Source: Bacillus sp. SLBN-46 (lineage in GTDB: Bacteria > Bacillota > Bacilli > Bacillales > Cytobacillaceae). Taken from it: 64,000 nucleotides of DNA. The translations under genes were made by a program, and so were the position numbers. The DNA lies in NCBI RefSeq assembly GCF_031453555.1, contig NZ_JAVIZM010000001.1, positions 1,116,001 through 1,180,000 of the forward strand, in the 5' to 3' direction. Of this stretch, positions 1-9,129 are shown piece by piece; position 1 is the stretch's first letter; every line of letters starts with the position of its first letter. The notes below the pieces were generated by a model that was not told the DNA's origin, did no database searches, and worked only from the letters and a program-made list of their open reading frames with translations.

Positions 1-1
1 A

Positions 2-667
2 ATTCATGGTGGTCCGCATATGATGTACGGAAATACATATATGAATGAGTTTCAAATTTTAGCGGCAAAGGGCTATGCAGTCTTATACGTGAATCCGAGG
101 GGCAGCCATGGATATAGCCAAGAATTCGTTGATGCCGTTCGCGGAGATTATGGCGGCAATGACTATCAGGATCTCATGAGTGCTGTGGATTATGTGTTAG
201 AAACCTATGACTTTATTGATGAAAACCGTCTCGGTGTTACCGGCGGAAGCTACGGCGGTTTTATGACGAATTGGATTGTCGGCCATACGAATCGTTTTAA
301 AGCCGCGGTGACTCAGCGGTCCATCTCCAACTGGATTAGTTTTTATGGAGTCAGCGATATCGGCTATTATTTCACGGAGTGGCAAATCGATACTGATTTC
401 CGCGATATTCAAAAACTGTGGAAACATTCTCCGCTTGCCTATGTGGAAAAGGTAGAAACACCGTTATTAATTTTGCATAGTGAGAGGGATTTTCGCTGCC
501 CGATTGAGCAGGCTGAACAGCTATTTATCGCCTTAAAACGATTAGGCAAGAAAACGAAATTTGTTCGTTTTCCAGAAGAAAACCACGAGCTTTCAAGAAG
601 CGGCAAGCCAAGCCTCCGAAAAAGCCGGTTGGATTATATTGTCGGATGGTTTGAGGAAAATCTATAA
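2..667 (+). CDS. S9 family prolyl-oligopeptidase-type peptidase, C-terminal part (5' truncated by window edge)
   Basis: This is the C-terminal alpha/beta-hydrolase half of an S9 serine peptidase (acylaminoacyl-peptidase/YuxL type), which cleaves short peptides in the cytoplasm. The frame is open to the left edge, and its first visible codons give IHGGPH, the oxyanion-region motif that precedes the nucleophile in this family. An internal Met at 20 is therefore not the start. The nucleophile Ser sits in GGSYGG near 242-259, the Asp in HSERD near 475-490, and the His in ENHE near 580. The C-terminus is intact. The missing N-terminal beta-propeller lies outside the window. The family call is firm; the substrate is unknown. 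Confidence 0.9.
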   Translation: MHGGPHMMYGNTYMNEFQILAAKGYAVLYVNPRGSHGYSQEFVDAVRGDYGGNDYQDLMSAVDYVLETYDFIDENRLGVTGGSYGGFMTNWIVGHTNRFKAAVTQRSISNWISFYGVSDIGYYFTEWQIDTDFRDIQKLWKHSPLAYVEKVETPLLILHSERDFRCPIEQAEQLFIALKRLGKKTKFVRFPEENHELSRSGKPSLRKSRLDYIVGWFEENL

Positions 668-674
668 AATGCAT

Positions 675-687
675 GGTGCCTGACACC
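675..687. repeat. Dispersed palindromic repeat R1, copy 1 (first hairpin only)
   Basis: GGTGCCTGACACC, the core hairpin (GGTG stem, 5-nt loop, CACC stem) of a repeat found many times between genes in this window. It starts 7 nt after the peptidase stop codon. The second hairpin of the full repeat (GTGGACA..TGTCCAC) is absent; an ATAATA-rich stretch follows. Confidence 0.75.
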
Positions 688-708
688 AATAATAATAATA
701 ATGATCAC

Positions 709-747
709 AAAAAAGCCGTAATCTTTGAGATTACGGCTCTAATTTTT
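709..747. terminator. Bidirectional intrinsic terminator
   Basis: A perfect 10-bp stem, AGCCGTAATC with GATTACGGCT, around a 5-nt loop. T-runs follow on both strands: CTAATTTTT on plus and TTTTTT on minus. It ends the peptidase transcript and could also end a short minus-strand transcript. Confidence 0.8.
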
Positions 748-823
748 ATAGATAAAGACTTAAGGAGCGAGAATTGTACAAAAAGAAGTCAGGATCATTA
801 TTCTTATCAACATATCTAGCATG
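746..823 (-). CDS. Candidate 25-residue hydrophobic peptide (unproven)
   Basis: Reading the minus strand, TAAAGGAGTG (831-840) lies 7 nt before an ATG. The frame runs 25 codons to TAA and encodes a Leu/Ile/Met-rich peptide starting MLDMLIRIMILTS, with two Arg. The stop abuts the terminator just beyond it, and a perfect TATAAT on the minus strand (863-868) lies about 40 nt upstream of the ATG, but no good -35 was found. Size, hydrophobicity and the self-contained unit resemble small membrane peptides or type I toxins; no family is recognised. A second minus frame through the same stretch also reads open, so this may be a decayed gene. Confidence 0.25.
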   Translation of the reverse strand, partial: HARYVDKNNDPDFFLYNSRSLSLYL

Positions 824-1044
824 AACAACCACTCCTTTAGGAATTGATTGATTACAAGACTAATTATAGTGCCCGTTTATTGAGTTTGTATATGTTAATT
901 GTAAAATAATTGTTAATTTGCGAGTGGGAATTATTTGAAGTCATTTCAGTCAAATGGAAAAAATTCCTTGAAAGTGAACAATATGTCAATTACGATAAAA
1001 TAGGAATATTATCCCGACAAGGGACAGATAAAGGGGGAAACAGG

Positions 1045-1929
1045 TTGTTAGAGGTACAAAACCTAGCAAAATATTATGGTGAAAAAGCCGCCGTAGAATC
1101 CTTATCGTTCACGGTTTCAAAAGGCGAAGTATTCGGTCTCCTTGGGAGAAATGGGGCAGGAAAAACCACAACGATTAAAATGATGCTTGGGCTTGTCGCT
1201 CCTGATCACGGCAGTGTTTTATGGAATCAAAAACGAGGCTTAAAACATACGTCTTTCGGTTATTTACCAGAGGAAAGAGGGTTATATCCTAAAACCAAGG
1301 TTATTGATCAACTGTCCTATTTTGGGAGATTAGAAGGAATGAGTCGCACGGAGATTAAAAAAAGTATTGATTACTGGATTGACCGGTTCGATATTGGTAT
1401 GTACAAAAACAAGCTGGCAGGCGAATTGTCGAAAGGGAATCAACAAAAGGTACAGTTAGCTGCGACACTTTTACATAATCCGGAATTAATCATTTTAGAC
1501 GAACCGTTCAGTGGGCTCGATCCAGTAAATACGAATCTCCTAACAGAGGTTATTATGGAAGAAAAAGAAAAGGGCAAGGTTATCATTATGTCGAGCCATC
1601 AAATGGACCAGGTAGAGAAGTTCTGCAAAAATGTGGTCCTGTTGAAGGATGGCAAAGCTCTTATTGGTGGAGAGTTAGAAGCGGTGAAGAAATCCTATGG
1701 AATTATGTATTTGTCTTTGTACGGTGATGTCGAAAAATTGAAGGTCTTCTGTTTACACCATAACTATTCCTTTGAACAGGAATTGAAGCGTGTCATTGTT
1801 TCTTTAGCAAATGATCAGGATCCACTTCACGTATTATCCCAATTAAAAGAAGAGGAAGTACCTGTAAGTGAGTTAACCTTCCTTCAACCTACCCTTCATC
1901 AGATTTTTATAGACAAGGTGGGATCATAG
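1045..1929 (+). CDS. ABC-2 type exporter ATP-binding protein (NatA-like)
   Basis: Cytoplasmic ATPase of an ABC exporter, paired with the permease that starts 2 nt after its stop. Walker A is GRNGAGKTT, the signature is LSKGNQQK, and Walker B runs LIILDEPFSGLDP; the H-loop is SSHQMDQ. The C-terminal extension of about 80 residues is usual for NatA/YhaQ-type subunits. The frame is open back to 910, but TTG at 1045 is preferred. It follows AAGGGGG (1031-1037) at normal spacing and gives the typical N-terminus LLEVQNLAKYYG at a family-like 294 residues. The substrate is unknown; Na+, drugs or peptides are possible. Confidence 0.88.
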   Translation: MLEVQNLAKYYGEKAAVESLSFTVSKGEVFGLLGRNGAGKTTTIKMMLGLVAPDHGSVLWNQKRGLKHTSFGYLPEERGLYPKTKVIDQLSYFGRLEGMSRTEIKKSIDYWIDRFDIGMYKNKLAGELSKGNQQKVQLAATLLHNPELIILDEPFSGLDPVNTNLLTEVIMEEKEKGKVIIMSSHQMDQVEKFCKNVVLLKDGKALIGGELEAVKKSYGIMYLSLYGDVEKLKVFCLHHNYSFEQELKRVIVSLANDQDPLHVLSQLKEEEVPVSELTFLQPTLHQIFIDKVGS

Positions 1930-1930
1930 A

Positions 1931-3163
1931 ATGAAAGCATTATGGATTTCTTATTTCTTTCATTTAAAGGAACAGATTCGTTCAAAAGGGTTCCAGATCA
2001 CCTCTCTAGTGATTTCCGTCGCAATCCTTGGATTTTTAGCCTATAACCATTTTTCTACAGGGAAGGATGAAGTACGTGTCACCATAATTAATTCTTCCTC
2101 ATATAAAGTCGATGAAGCTCTTTTGAAAAAAAGTATTTCTGAGTTAACACTCTTTACTAAAGATGAAAAAGAGATTAATAAGGAAAAAGAAAAAATTAAA
2201 GATCAGGATTTGGATTATTTAGTGGTCATCGAAGAGAAGGATTCTCTTCCAGTGATGAATTATTATTACAATCGTTCGCCTGATGCAAATGTTCTTTATG
2301 CCTTTTCTTCTCAACTGCAGCAACAGTATATGGCAAAAGTAACGAGTGAAAATGAACTGTCTAACGATGTGATTACGCAATTGTTTCAGAGTATTCCTGT
2401 AGAAGAGAATATGCTTGCGGAGAATAACGGGAGTCTTGGGATTGTGTACGTGTTCATATTCCTCATGTATACATTTATTCTCATGTTTGGTCAAGGAATT
2501 GCGATGAGTATTACGGGGGAAAAATCCACTCGCGTGATGGAAGTCATGATTACAAAAATGAAACCAATCTATATGCTGTTTGCTAAGGTTCTTTCTAATC
2601 TGACAGCAGGGTTAATTCAAGTTTCGATTTTCTTTTTATCAGGATCTATTGGATACTTATTGGGCTGGATCAAGGCCGACCAGCTTAGCATTGTTGGGTT
2701 TACCTTTGACCTATCGCAAATTGATGCGAAATTAATAGCGCTGTTTGTTTTCTTCTTTGCCTGTGGATACCTTGTGTACGCTCTATGCTTTGCGGCACTT
2801 GGTTCTCTAATTTCACGGACAGAGGATTTAGGAAGTGTCATGGGACCGGTTATGGTGCTTGTCATTGGGGCCTTGTTTATGGGGATGAAAACCATGATGG
2901 ACCCAACAGGTGGGCTGGTTACCTTTGGTACGTATTTCCCATTCTTCTCACCGATTGTTACCTTCTCCAAATATGTCATGGGAGAACTGACAGCTGGACA
3001 ACTTATATTGAGCGGCAGCATTTTAGTGGGTTCTATCCTAATTATTGCCTATTTGGCCTCCAAAATCTATGTAAAAGGCGTTATGGTTTACGGAGAAAAA
3101 TTCAAATGGGCTAATTTGAAAGTGATGCTAGCAAAAGAGAATTCAAATAAAACCATCAATTAA
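1931..3163 (+). CDS. ABC-2 type exporter permease (NatB/YhaP-like)
   Basis: Membrane subunit for the ATPase just upstream; the two are almost certainly co-translated. One N-terminal membrane segment (residues about 20-40) is followed by a large extracytoplasmic loop of about 130 residues. Five or six further segments occupy the C-terminal half, the ABC2_membrane_3 arrangement. The MSITGEKSTRVMEVMITKMKP stretch, just after the first segment of that half, is characteristic of NatB-type permeases. At 410 residues it is full length. The cargo cannot be read from the sequence. Confidence 0.87.
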   Translation: MKALWISYFFHLKEQIRSKGFQITSLVISVAILGFLAYNHFSTGKDEVRVTIINSSSYKVDEALLKKSISELTLFTKDEKEINKEKEKIKDQDLDYLVVIEEKDSLPVMNYYYNRSPDANVLYAFSSQLQQQYMAKVTSENELSNDVITQLFQSIPVEENMLAENNGSLGIVYVFIFLMYTFILMFGQGIAMSITGEKSTRVMEVMITKMKPIYMLFAKVLSNLTAGLIQVSIFFLSGSIGYLLGWIKADQLSIVGFTFDLSQIDAKLIALFVFFFACGYLVYALCFAALGSLISRTEDLGSVMGPVMVLVIGALFMGMKTMMDPTGGLVTFGTYFPFFSPIVTFSKYVMGELTAGQLILSGSILVGSILIIAYLASKIYVKGVMVYGEKFKWANLKVMLAKENSNKTIN

Positions 3164-3174
3164 TTTCAGGGGGG

Positions 3175-3206
3175 CGTAATTTAAGTCAGAATTACGGTCT
3201 CTTTTT
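3175..3206 (+). terminator. Intrinsic terminator of the ABC exporter operon
   Basis: CGTAATT and AATTACG form a 7-bp stem with an 8-nt loop, followed by TCTCTTTTT. It lies 11 nt after the permease stop. Confidence 0.7.
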
Positions 3207-3223
3207 AAAGAGAATAGAACATG

Positions 3224-3253
3224 AAAAAGAGCTCGGTTCGCCAAGCTCTTTTT
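3224..3253 (-). terminator. Intrinsic terminator of the CAP-protein gene
   Basis: AAAAAGAGCT pairs perfectly with AGCTCTTTTT around a 10-nt loop. On the minus strand the stem ends in a T-run, 13 nt beyond the stop of the CAP-domain gene. Confidence 0.75.
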
Positions 3254-3265
3254 CAATTGGAAGTT

Positions 3266-3961
3266 CTACTTTCCAATAAACTCCTGGGTCCAGTAATTTC
3301 CATCAGCAACATATCCAACCCCGATAGAAGTAAAGTTCGGGCTTAAGATATTTTTGCGGTGACCCTCACTATTCATCCAAGCGGTCACTACTTCTTCAGG
3401 CGTTCTTTGTCCCATAGCGATATTCTCACCCGCATAGCGGTAGGTAATACCATATTTCTTCATCATATCAAATGGCGAGCCGTAGGTTGGACTTGTATGA
3501 CTAAAATAATGATTTGCAGACATGTCACGTGATTTTTCGCGAGCCATTTTGCTCAGCGTTAGATCTACTTTTAGCGCAGATAAACCGTTCTTCGCACGTT
3601 CTTGATTCGTTAGATCAACCACTTTCTGCTCATATGCACTTAAGCTATAAGTAGATTCCGATGTAGTAGTAGTCTCTGCCTGTGCAGGCTCCTGCTGTAC
3701 CGGTGTGGTGGAAACCTGGGTTGTCAGCTCAGTTGTTGGTGCAGGCTGCTTCACCGTATTTTGAGTAACAGTCATACCGAGACTTGCTAAATATTTTTCA
3801 ATGATACTATTAATCTCATCCATATTTGATGCTTTATACACATACACCTTTTCCTGTGTTGTAGGGGTAAAGGTTGCTGCATGTGCTTTATTTAAAATTG
3901 GGTTTGCCATCACCACGGCTGCCGCCGCAGCTACCGTTAACATTGCTTTTTTCTTCAACAT
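3266..3961 (-). CDS. Secreted CAP-domain (SCP/PR1, YkwD-like) protein
   Basis: Exported protein of 231 residues. A Sec signal peptide (MLKKKAMLTVAAAAAV, cleavage after KAHA) precedes a variable segment. A Thr/Gln/Pro-rich linker follows (about residues 75-105), then a CAP domain with LTNQERAKNGL, HYFSHTSPTYGSPF, GENIAMG, and a terminal GVGYV..YWTQEF. CAP proteins of this type in Bacillus are wall or spore-surface proteins without a settled activity. The start at 3961 is chosen because AAGGAGG (minus strand, 3970-3976) precedes it at 8 nt; an upstream in-frame ATG at 4009 would spoil the signal peptide. Monocistronic. Confidence 0.88.
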   Translation of the reverse strand: MLKKKAMLTVAAAAAVVMANPILNKAHAATFTPTTQEKVYVYKASNMDEINSIIEKYLASLGMTVTQNTVKQPAPTTELTTQVSTTPVQQEPAQAETTTTSESTYSLSAYEQKVVDLTNQERAKNGLSALKVDLTLSKMAREKSRDMSANHYFSHTSPTYGSPFDMMKKYGITYRYAGENIAMGQRTPEEVVTAWMNSEGHRKNILSPNFTSIGVGYVADGNYWTQEFIGK

Positions 3962-4355
3962 GAAACCATCCTCCTTAAGATGAAAACTGCTGTGACTTAA
4001 CAGCAACATCGTACCATACGATTTTTGTCATATTTCAACCAGGATTTTACAGTGCAAACTCCTTCCAGAGGCCTTATCCTATAAAAAGTTGCCCAATTAT
4101 GAGGTTCGAGGACTATTTTTCTTTTAAAAATAGCATCATCTGATTCTACTAGTTATTATAAAAAATACCATTTATTGTGCAGAAAAAGGGGATTGACAAC
4201 GTTCGCATCAGAAGAATTACTTTACAAATATTTCAGGAAAAAGACGAAGATTAAGCAGATTTTATTAACCAAACCAGCATAAAATTAAGCTACTATTTGG
4301 ACATGGTGGGACATATTCTTTGGTAAAAGGGAGAGAATAAAGGAGAGTATGCACT
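3962..4355. other. Intergenic region, no gene seen
   Basis: About 390 bases between the divergent CAP gene and the next plus-strand gene. AAGGAGG of the CAP gene lies at 3970-3976. A TTGACA (4193-4198) on the plus strand has only a poor -10 partner. No convincing small frame or hairpin was found. Confidence 0.5.
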
Positions 4356-4826
4356 ATGCGGAAAAAATCAGCTTCATCCAAGAGATTGCTAAGCGGCATT
4401 TTGGTACTTGCGAGCATTTTTGCAGTTTTTTTAATCATACGATCAGTCTTCATCTCGTCTACAAGTGAGGCGAAGGAAGTGGTCGATGAATTTTATGGAT
4501 ATGAACAAGACGGCGACTTTGCGAATTCCTGGGCGCTTTTTCATTCCTCAATGAAGAAAAAGTTCAGCAAGGGAAACTACATACAGGACCGAGCCCATGT
4601 GTTTATGAACCATTTTGGGGTCGAGACCTTTTCTTATACCATCGGGGAGCTTGAGGAATTGAAGGATTGGAAAATGTCTAAAACAGGACCTTCCCTGAAA
4701 AATGTATATAAAGTACCGGTCACACAAACCTATAAAGGAAAGTATGGGAATTTTGACCTGGAGCAAGAGGTATTTGTGACCGAGGAAAAGGGAAAGTGGA
4801 GGATCCTTTGGGATTATAACCAATAA
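4356..4826 (+). CDS. Membrane-anchored NTF2-like hypothetical protein
   Basis: 156 residues. A basic N-terminus and one hydrophobic segment (about residues 12-33, ending at Ser/Thr-Ser-Glu) suggest an uncleaved anchor or a signal peptide. The rest, beginning AKEVVDEFYGYEQDGDFANSWALFHSSMKKKF, reads like an NTF2/DUF4878-type fold, with a helix pair followed by a curved sheet ending in KWRILWDYN. That fold often binds small molecules or wall fragments outside the cell. The start follows AAAGGAGAG. The assignment rests on pattern only, and the function is unknown. Confidence 0.7.
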   Translation: MRKKSASSKRLLSGILVLASIFAVFLIIRSVFISSTSEAKEVVDEFYGYEQDGDFANSWALFHSSMKKKFSKGNYIQDRAHVFMNHFGVETFSYTIGELEELKDWKMSKTGPSLKNVYKVPVTQTYKGKYGNFDLEQEVFVTEEKGKWRILWDYNQ

Positions 4827-4949
4827 GCTTGAAAATGTGGTACATATTGACAAGTTATTCATAGTATAAACATTTTAACGGACTAAACGATTATGGTAAG
4901 ATAATATAGGACCAAGGTTCAAATCATGAAGACAGCTGGAGGACTTACA

Positions 4950-5900
4950 GTGGCTTATCAAACAAAAGAATGTTTTAAAATGTTTACGTTAAATTCTAAT
5001 CGTAAGCTAGCAGAAGAGATGGCGCAGATTCTAGGTTGTGAGTTAGGAAGAAGCTCTGTATCTCGTTTTAGTGATGGTGAAATTCATATTAACATAGAAG
5101 AGAGTGTTCGGGGAAGTGAAGTGTATTTAGTTCAATCGACTTCACAACCAGGGAATGAATATATCATGGAGCTCCTTATTATGATAGATGCATTGAAAAG
5201 AGCGTCGGCTAGAGCGATCAATGTAGTCATTCCGTATTATGGGTATGCTCGTCAAGACAGAAAGGCACGCTCACGTGAGCCGATTACTGCTAAGCTAATT
5301 GCTAATCTTTTAGAAAAAGCGGGTGCACATAGAGTTCTTACGATGGACCTACATGCTCCACAAATTCAAGGTTTCTTTGATATCCCTGTTGATCAGCTTC
5401 TAGGTGTTCCGATTCTATCGGATTACTTTGAAAGTAAAGGATTAGAGGATATTGTCGTGGTCGCACCAGATAATGGAGGGGTAACGAGAGCGAGAAAGAT
5501 GGCAAGTCGCTTACATGCGCCAATTGCTTTTGTAGATAAGCGCCGCCCAAAACCGAATGTGGCTGAAATCATGAATATTGTAGGTAACATCGAAGGGAAA
5601 AATGCGATTCTAATTGATGACTTGATTGATACAGCAGGAACGATCACACTTGCGGCGAATGCGTTAATGGAAAAAGGAGCAAAAGCTGTCTATGCGTGCT
5701 GTACACACCCTGTTCTTTCAGGACCGGCTGTCAGTAGAATTGAAGCTTCACCGATTAAGGAGTTAGTCGTGACAAATACGATTGAGCTGCCAGAAGAGAA
5801 AATGATTAGTAAAATCACTTCGTTATCTGTTGCTCCATTGCTCGCGGAAGCGATTAACCGTATTCACAATGAAAAACCAGTAAGTCCTTTATTTGAATAG
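4950..5900 (+). CDS. prs: Ribose-phosphate pyrophosphokinase (PRPP synthase), probable second copy
   Basis: Converts ribose 5-phosphate and ATP to PRPP and AMP for purine, pyrimidine, His, Trp and NAD synthesis. Family motifs are clear: RFSDGEI, the flexible loop [36 protein letters not shown], and the PRPP-binding loop [13 protein letters not shown]. The 316 residues match the class I enzyme length. GTG at 4950 is preferred to ATG at 4926 because GGAGGA lies 6 nt upstream. In Bacillus prs normally follows glmU and spoVG; none is here, so this is probably an extra paralogue, though the genome's other copy cannot be seen. Confidence 0.93.
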   Translation: MAYQTKECFKMFTLNSNRKLAEEMAQILGCELGRSSVSRFSDGEIHINIEESVRGSEVYLVQSTSQPGNEYIMELLIMIDALKRASARAINVVIPYYGYARQDRKARSREPITAKLIANLLEKAGAHRVLTMDLHAPQIQGFFDIPVDQLLGVPILSDYFESKGLEDIVVVAPDNGGVTRARKMASRLHAPIAFVDKRRPKPNVAEIMNIVGNIEGKNAILIDDLIDTAGTITLAANALMEKGAKAVYACCTHPVLSGPAVSRIEASPIKELVVTNTIELPEEKMISKITSLSVAPLLAEAINRIHNEKPVSPLFE

Positions 5901-5913
5901 TATTGTTACTAGA

Positions 5914-5953
5914 ATCCAATTCCTATCTTTTTTTAGGGGTTGGATTTTTTCTT
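5914..5953 (+). terminator. Intrinsic terminator after the PRPP synthase gene
   Basis: AATCCAA and TTGGATT pair, with an inner CCTA/TAGG extension, followed by TTTTTCTTTT. It lies 14 nt past the stop codon. Confidence 0.7.
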
Positions 5954-6049
5954 TTATTAAGATGGAAATAATTTTACAGTGATGTTTGGTCTTATTTGGT
6001 GATATATTTAGCCATATAAATTTTAATTGGAATCCTGGGGTGGATTTGT

Positions 6050-9000
6050 TTGGGCACTGCTACACTTTTTTTTATACTAGGCATCTTTTTTATTGCATCA
6101 AGTGGAATCTATGTGGGACGGAGAATTATTACACAACAGACAGAACGTAAACAAACGGAAGCCAAGTTAATCGAAAGTGAAGACCGTTATCGAAGCTTGG
6201 TTGAGCTGTCTCCTAAAGGCATACTAGTATTTCAAGATAACAAAATTGTTTACGCCAACTCAGCAGCTTTGAGCTTGTTAAAATCGACTGACGAACATGA
6301 ACTAATAGGGAAATCACTTCTTGATTTGGTTCATCCTGAAAGTAAGGAAGAGCTGATTACCAATTTACAAAAAGTATTTAACGGTGAATTTGTTGCACTC
6401 CATGAATATAAATTTAATACGATGAACGGTGAGACCATTTTCATAGAGGCTGTCGGTTCAACAATTATGTTTAATGGGAAACCAGCTCTTATGGCAATCG
6501 GTAGTGATATCACAGAAAAGAAGAACTTGCAGGAACAATTAAATATCAATGAACAGCGCTATAAATCCTTATTCGAGTATCATTCAGATGCCGTTTATAG
6601 CTTTGATTTAAATGGGAAATTTACTAGTGCCAACAAAGCATGTGAGACGATATCGGGATATAGTTCTGATGAACTCCTTCATAAACATTTTACAAATTTT
6701 ATCTACGTAGATGATTTACAGAAAACCATCGATATCTTTGAATCCACTTCTAAAAACGGGGGAAGTCCTCAAAACCATCACATTCGTTTGAATCATAAAG
6801 AGGGAAATAGGATTCACCTTAACGTTACCAGTGTACCGATTATAGTAAACGAACAGGTAGTTGGCATTTATGGAATTGCTAAAGATATCACAGAGCAAAT
6901 CCACAACCAAGAAACCATCCGACATTTGGCATATCATGATTATCTAACAGGTTTGCCGAATAGAAATCTCCTAGAAAATCATTTATCCAAGGAGCTTAAT
7001 TTAGCAGCGGATAAGAATCGAAAACTGGCATTTCTTTTTATTGACCTCGACCGTTTTAAAGCAATCAACGACACGTTTGGTCACTCAGTCGGTGATTTGT
7101 TATTAAAAGAAGTGGCAAAACGTTTGAAATCCTCTGTCCTTGAAAAAGACCAGGTTTTTAGACAGGGTGGAGATGAGTTTATTGTTATTCTAGACGAGGC
7201 TGACCGTACGATTGCAGAAAAGGTAGCGATTCGGATTCTTTCGGTTCTGGCCTCACCATTTAGTTTAAACAAAAGTGATCTATTTATATCTCCGAGTATT
7301 GGTATTAGTCTCTATTCAGAAGATGGAGAATCAATGGAAACATTGATCAAGCATGCAGATTTTGCTATGTATCAAGCGAAAAAGGCAGGGAAAAATACGT
7401 TTCGCTTTTATTCTAATGTAGAAACAGTGGATGACATCAATCCCCTCCTTATGGAAATGGATTTGCATAAGGCGATCGAACGTGAAGAGTTTATTTTACA
7501 TTACCAGCCTAAAATCAATTTGAAAACGGGCAAAGTAATTGGTGCGGAAGCACTGATTCGTTGGAATCACCCTGATCGGGGAATGATTCCGCCTTCACAG
7601 TTTATCCCCATTGCAGAAGAGACCGGATTAATTATTCCAATTGGTGAATGGGTGCTACAAGAGGCTTGTAGGCAGCAAAAGAAATGGATGGAGCAGGGAT
7701 TCTCCAATATGGTCATATGTGTGAATTTATCCGCCCGTCAATTCTCGCAATGTCAAATTGTAAAGACTGTCAAAAAGGTGTTGGAACAGACAGGGTTAGC
7801 GCCTCAATATTTAGAGCTAGAAATAACAGAAAGTATGACAATGGATATTGAACGGACAATCGTCACGTTACAGGAATTAAAGAAGCTCGGACTCCTAATT
7901 AGTATTGATGATTTTGGGACAGGATTTAGCTCATTAAATTATTTAAAACAGTTTCCAGTTGATACATTAAAGATTGATCAATCCTTCGTGCGCGAACTAT
8001 ACAACCAAACAAATGACGAAACCATAGTCAAAACAATTATCTCTATGGCCCATACCTTACAATTAAATGTCGTTGCAGAAGGAATTGAAACAAGAGAGCA
8101 GTTGGTGTTTTTACAGCAGCATCTTTGTGACACGGCACAAGGTTATTTCTTTAGTGAGCCCCTGCCAGCAACAGACTGGAATCAAGCGTTTTTTACTAGA
8201 ATGGAAGAGATTGTAGGTACATTTGGCATTTCGCAAGACACGACCAAGCGAATGTGGATGGAAGAAACCGTAAGGATTGCCCGTCAGGAATTACAGGATA
8301 CCCTTCGGAGACAGCAGGGTTTGACGATCAAATATAAAAAGATTGACGGTAAGTTTGTTCATACCATGTGTGATGGAGAATTATTATATCGCTTTGGTAT
8401 CATTCCAGAGCAGGTAATCGGTAAGGAATTGCATGAATTTATCCCTGCCCACCTTGCAAAGGACAAACTTCCCTTCTATCAAAAAGCTTGGGAGGGTGAA
8501 GAAAATATCACCTATGAGGCGAAAATAAATGGAATCTATTATATGGCTGCGTTAAGCCCTTTAAAAAAACGTGGAAAAGTGGTAGAGGTCATTGTTTCGT
8601 GCAGTGATATTACGAATCTCAAGGAAACAGAGAAAGCATTAAGGGAAAGCCAAGAAATGTACCAGCTGGTGGCTGAGAATATGACGGATTTAATCACAAT
8701 TTTCGATTTGCAAGGTAAAATTAAGTATGCATCCCCTTCCCACCAATCGGTACTTGGATACCCATCGAGTTACTATGAAAACTTTAACTCCTTCTCGAAC
8801 CTACATCCTGAAGATCAGTTGTTTTACAAACGTACCTTTGTAAGCACGATTAAGAGCAAACAACCATGCCAAATTCAATATCGCATAGCCACACAAAAAG
8901 GTGGTTGGAAGCATTTTAAGGTAAAACTGACTCCGGTGTTGGATAATAGCGGCGAGGTTATCCATGTGATTGGGGTAGCAAAAGACATTTCGGTTACTTT

Positions 9001-9052
9001 AAAACTAGAAGAATTAACAGAACAACCTTTATCTATACGTAATGCAGACTGA
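6050..9052 (+). CDS. Membrane PAS-PAS-GGDEF-EAL-PAS-PAS c-di-GMP enzyme
   Basis: A 1000-residue sensor for the second messenger c-di-GMP. In order: one membrane segment (about 4-24); two PAS domains (about 40-160 and 165-285, each ending in DITE); a cyclase domain with intact GGDEF at 373-377; and a phosphodiesterase domain with EAL at about 500-502, NLSARQ, ITESMT, DDFGTGFSS from 620, and AEGIE. Two more PAS domains (about 765-870 and 870-990) follow the EAL domain. Both catalytic sites look intact, so net activity is unpredictable. TTG at 6050 follows GGGGTGG at 7 nt. Monocistronic. PAS domains placed after EAL are unusual. Confidence 0.92.
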   Translation: MGTATLFFILGIFFIASSGIYVGRRIITQQTERKQTEAKLIESEDRYRSLVELSPKGILVFQDNKIVYANSAALSLLKSTDEHELIGKSLLDLVHPESKEELITNLQKVFNGEFVALHEYKFNTMNGETIFIEAVGSTIMFNGKPALMAIGSDITEKKNLQEQLNINEQRYKSLFEYHSDAVYSFDLNGKFTSANKACETISGYSSDELLHKHFTNFIYVDDLQKTIDIFESTSKNGGSPQNHHIRLNHKEGNRIHLNVTSVPIIVNEQVVGIYGIAKDITEQIHNQETIRHLAYHDYLTGLPNRNLLENHLSKELNLAADKNRKLAFLFIDLDRFKAINDTFGHSVGDLLLKEVAKRLKSSVLEKDQVFRQGGDEFIVILDEADRTIAEKVAIRILSVLASPFSLNKSDLFISPSIGISLYSEDGESMETLIKHADFAMYQAKKAGKNTFRFYSNVETVDDINPLLMEMDLHKAIEREEFILHYQPKINLKTGKVIGAEALIRWNHPDRGMIPPSQFIPIAEETGLIIPIGEWVLQEACRQQKKWMEQGFSNMVICVNLSARQFSQCQIVKTVKKVLEQTGLAPQYLELEITESMTMDIERTIVTLQELKKLGLLISIDDFGTGFSSLNYLKQFPVDTLKIDQSFVRELYNQTNDETIVKTIISMAHTLQLNVVAEGIETREQLVFLQQHLCDTAQGYFFSEPLPATDWNQAFFTRMEEIVGTFGISQDTTKRMWMEETVRIARQELQDTLRRQQGLTIKYKKIDGKFVHTMCDGELLYRFGIIPEQVIGKELHEFIPAHLAKDKLPFYQKAWEGEENITYEAKINGIYYMAALSPLKKRGKVVEVIVSCSDITNLKETEKALRESQEMYQLVAENMTDLITIFDLQGKIKYASPSHQSVLGYPSSYYENFNSFSNLHPEDQLFYKRTFVSTIKSKQPCQIQYRIATQKGGWKHFKVKLTPVLDNSGEVIHVIGVAKDISVTLKLEELTEQPLSIRNAD

Positions 9053-9066
9053 TTTTTCTAATGGCC

Positions 9067-9113
9067 AAAAGGCTGACACCCTACCAGGATGTCAGCCTCT
9101 TTTGTGTTTTTTT
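9067..9113. terminator. Bidirectional intrinsic terminator
   Basis: AGGCTGACA and TGTCAGCCT pair around an 11-nt loop. A T-rich run follows on plus, and AAAA precedes the stem (T-run on minus). It separates two convergent genes. Confidence 0.75.
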
Positions 9114-9129
9114 GCATGTCTCTAAGTGC

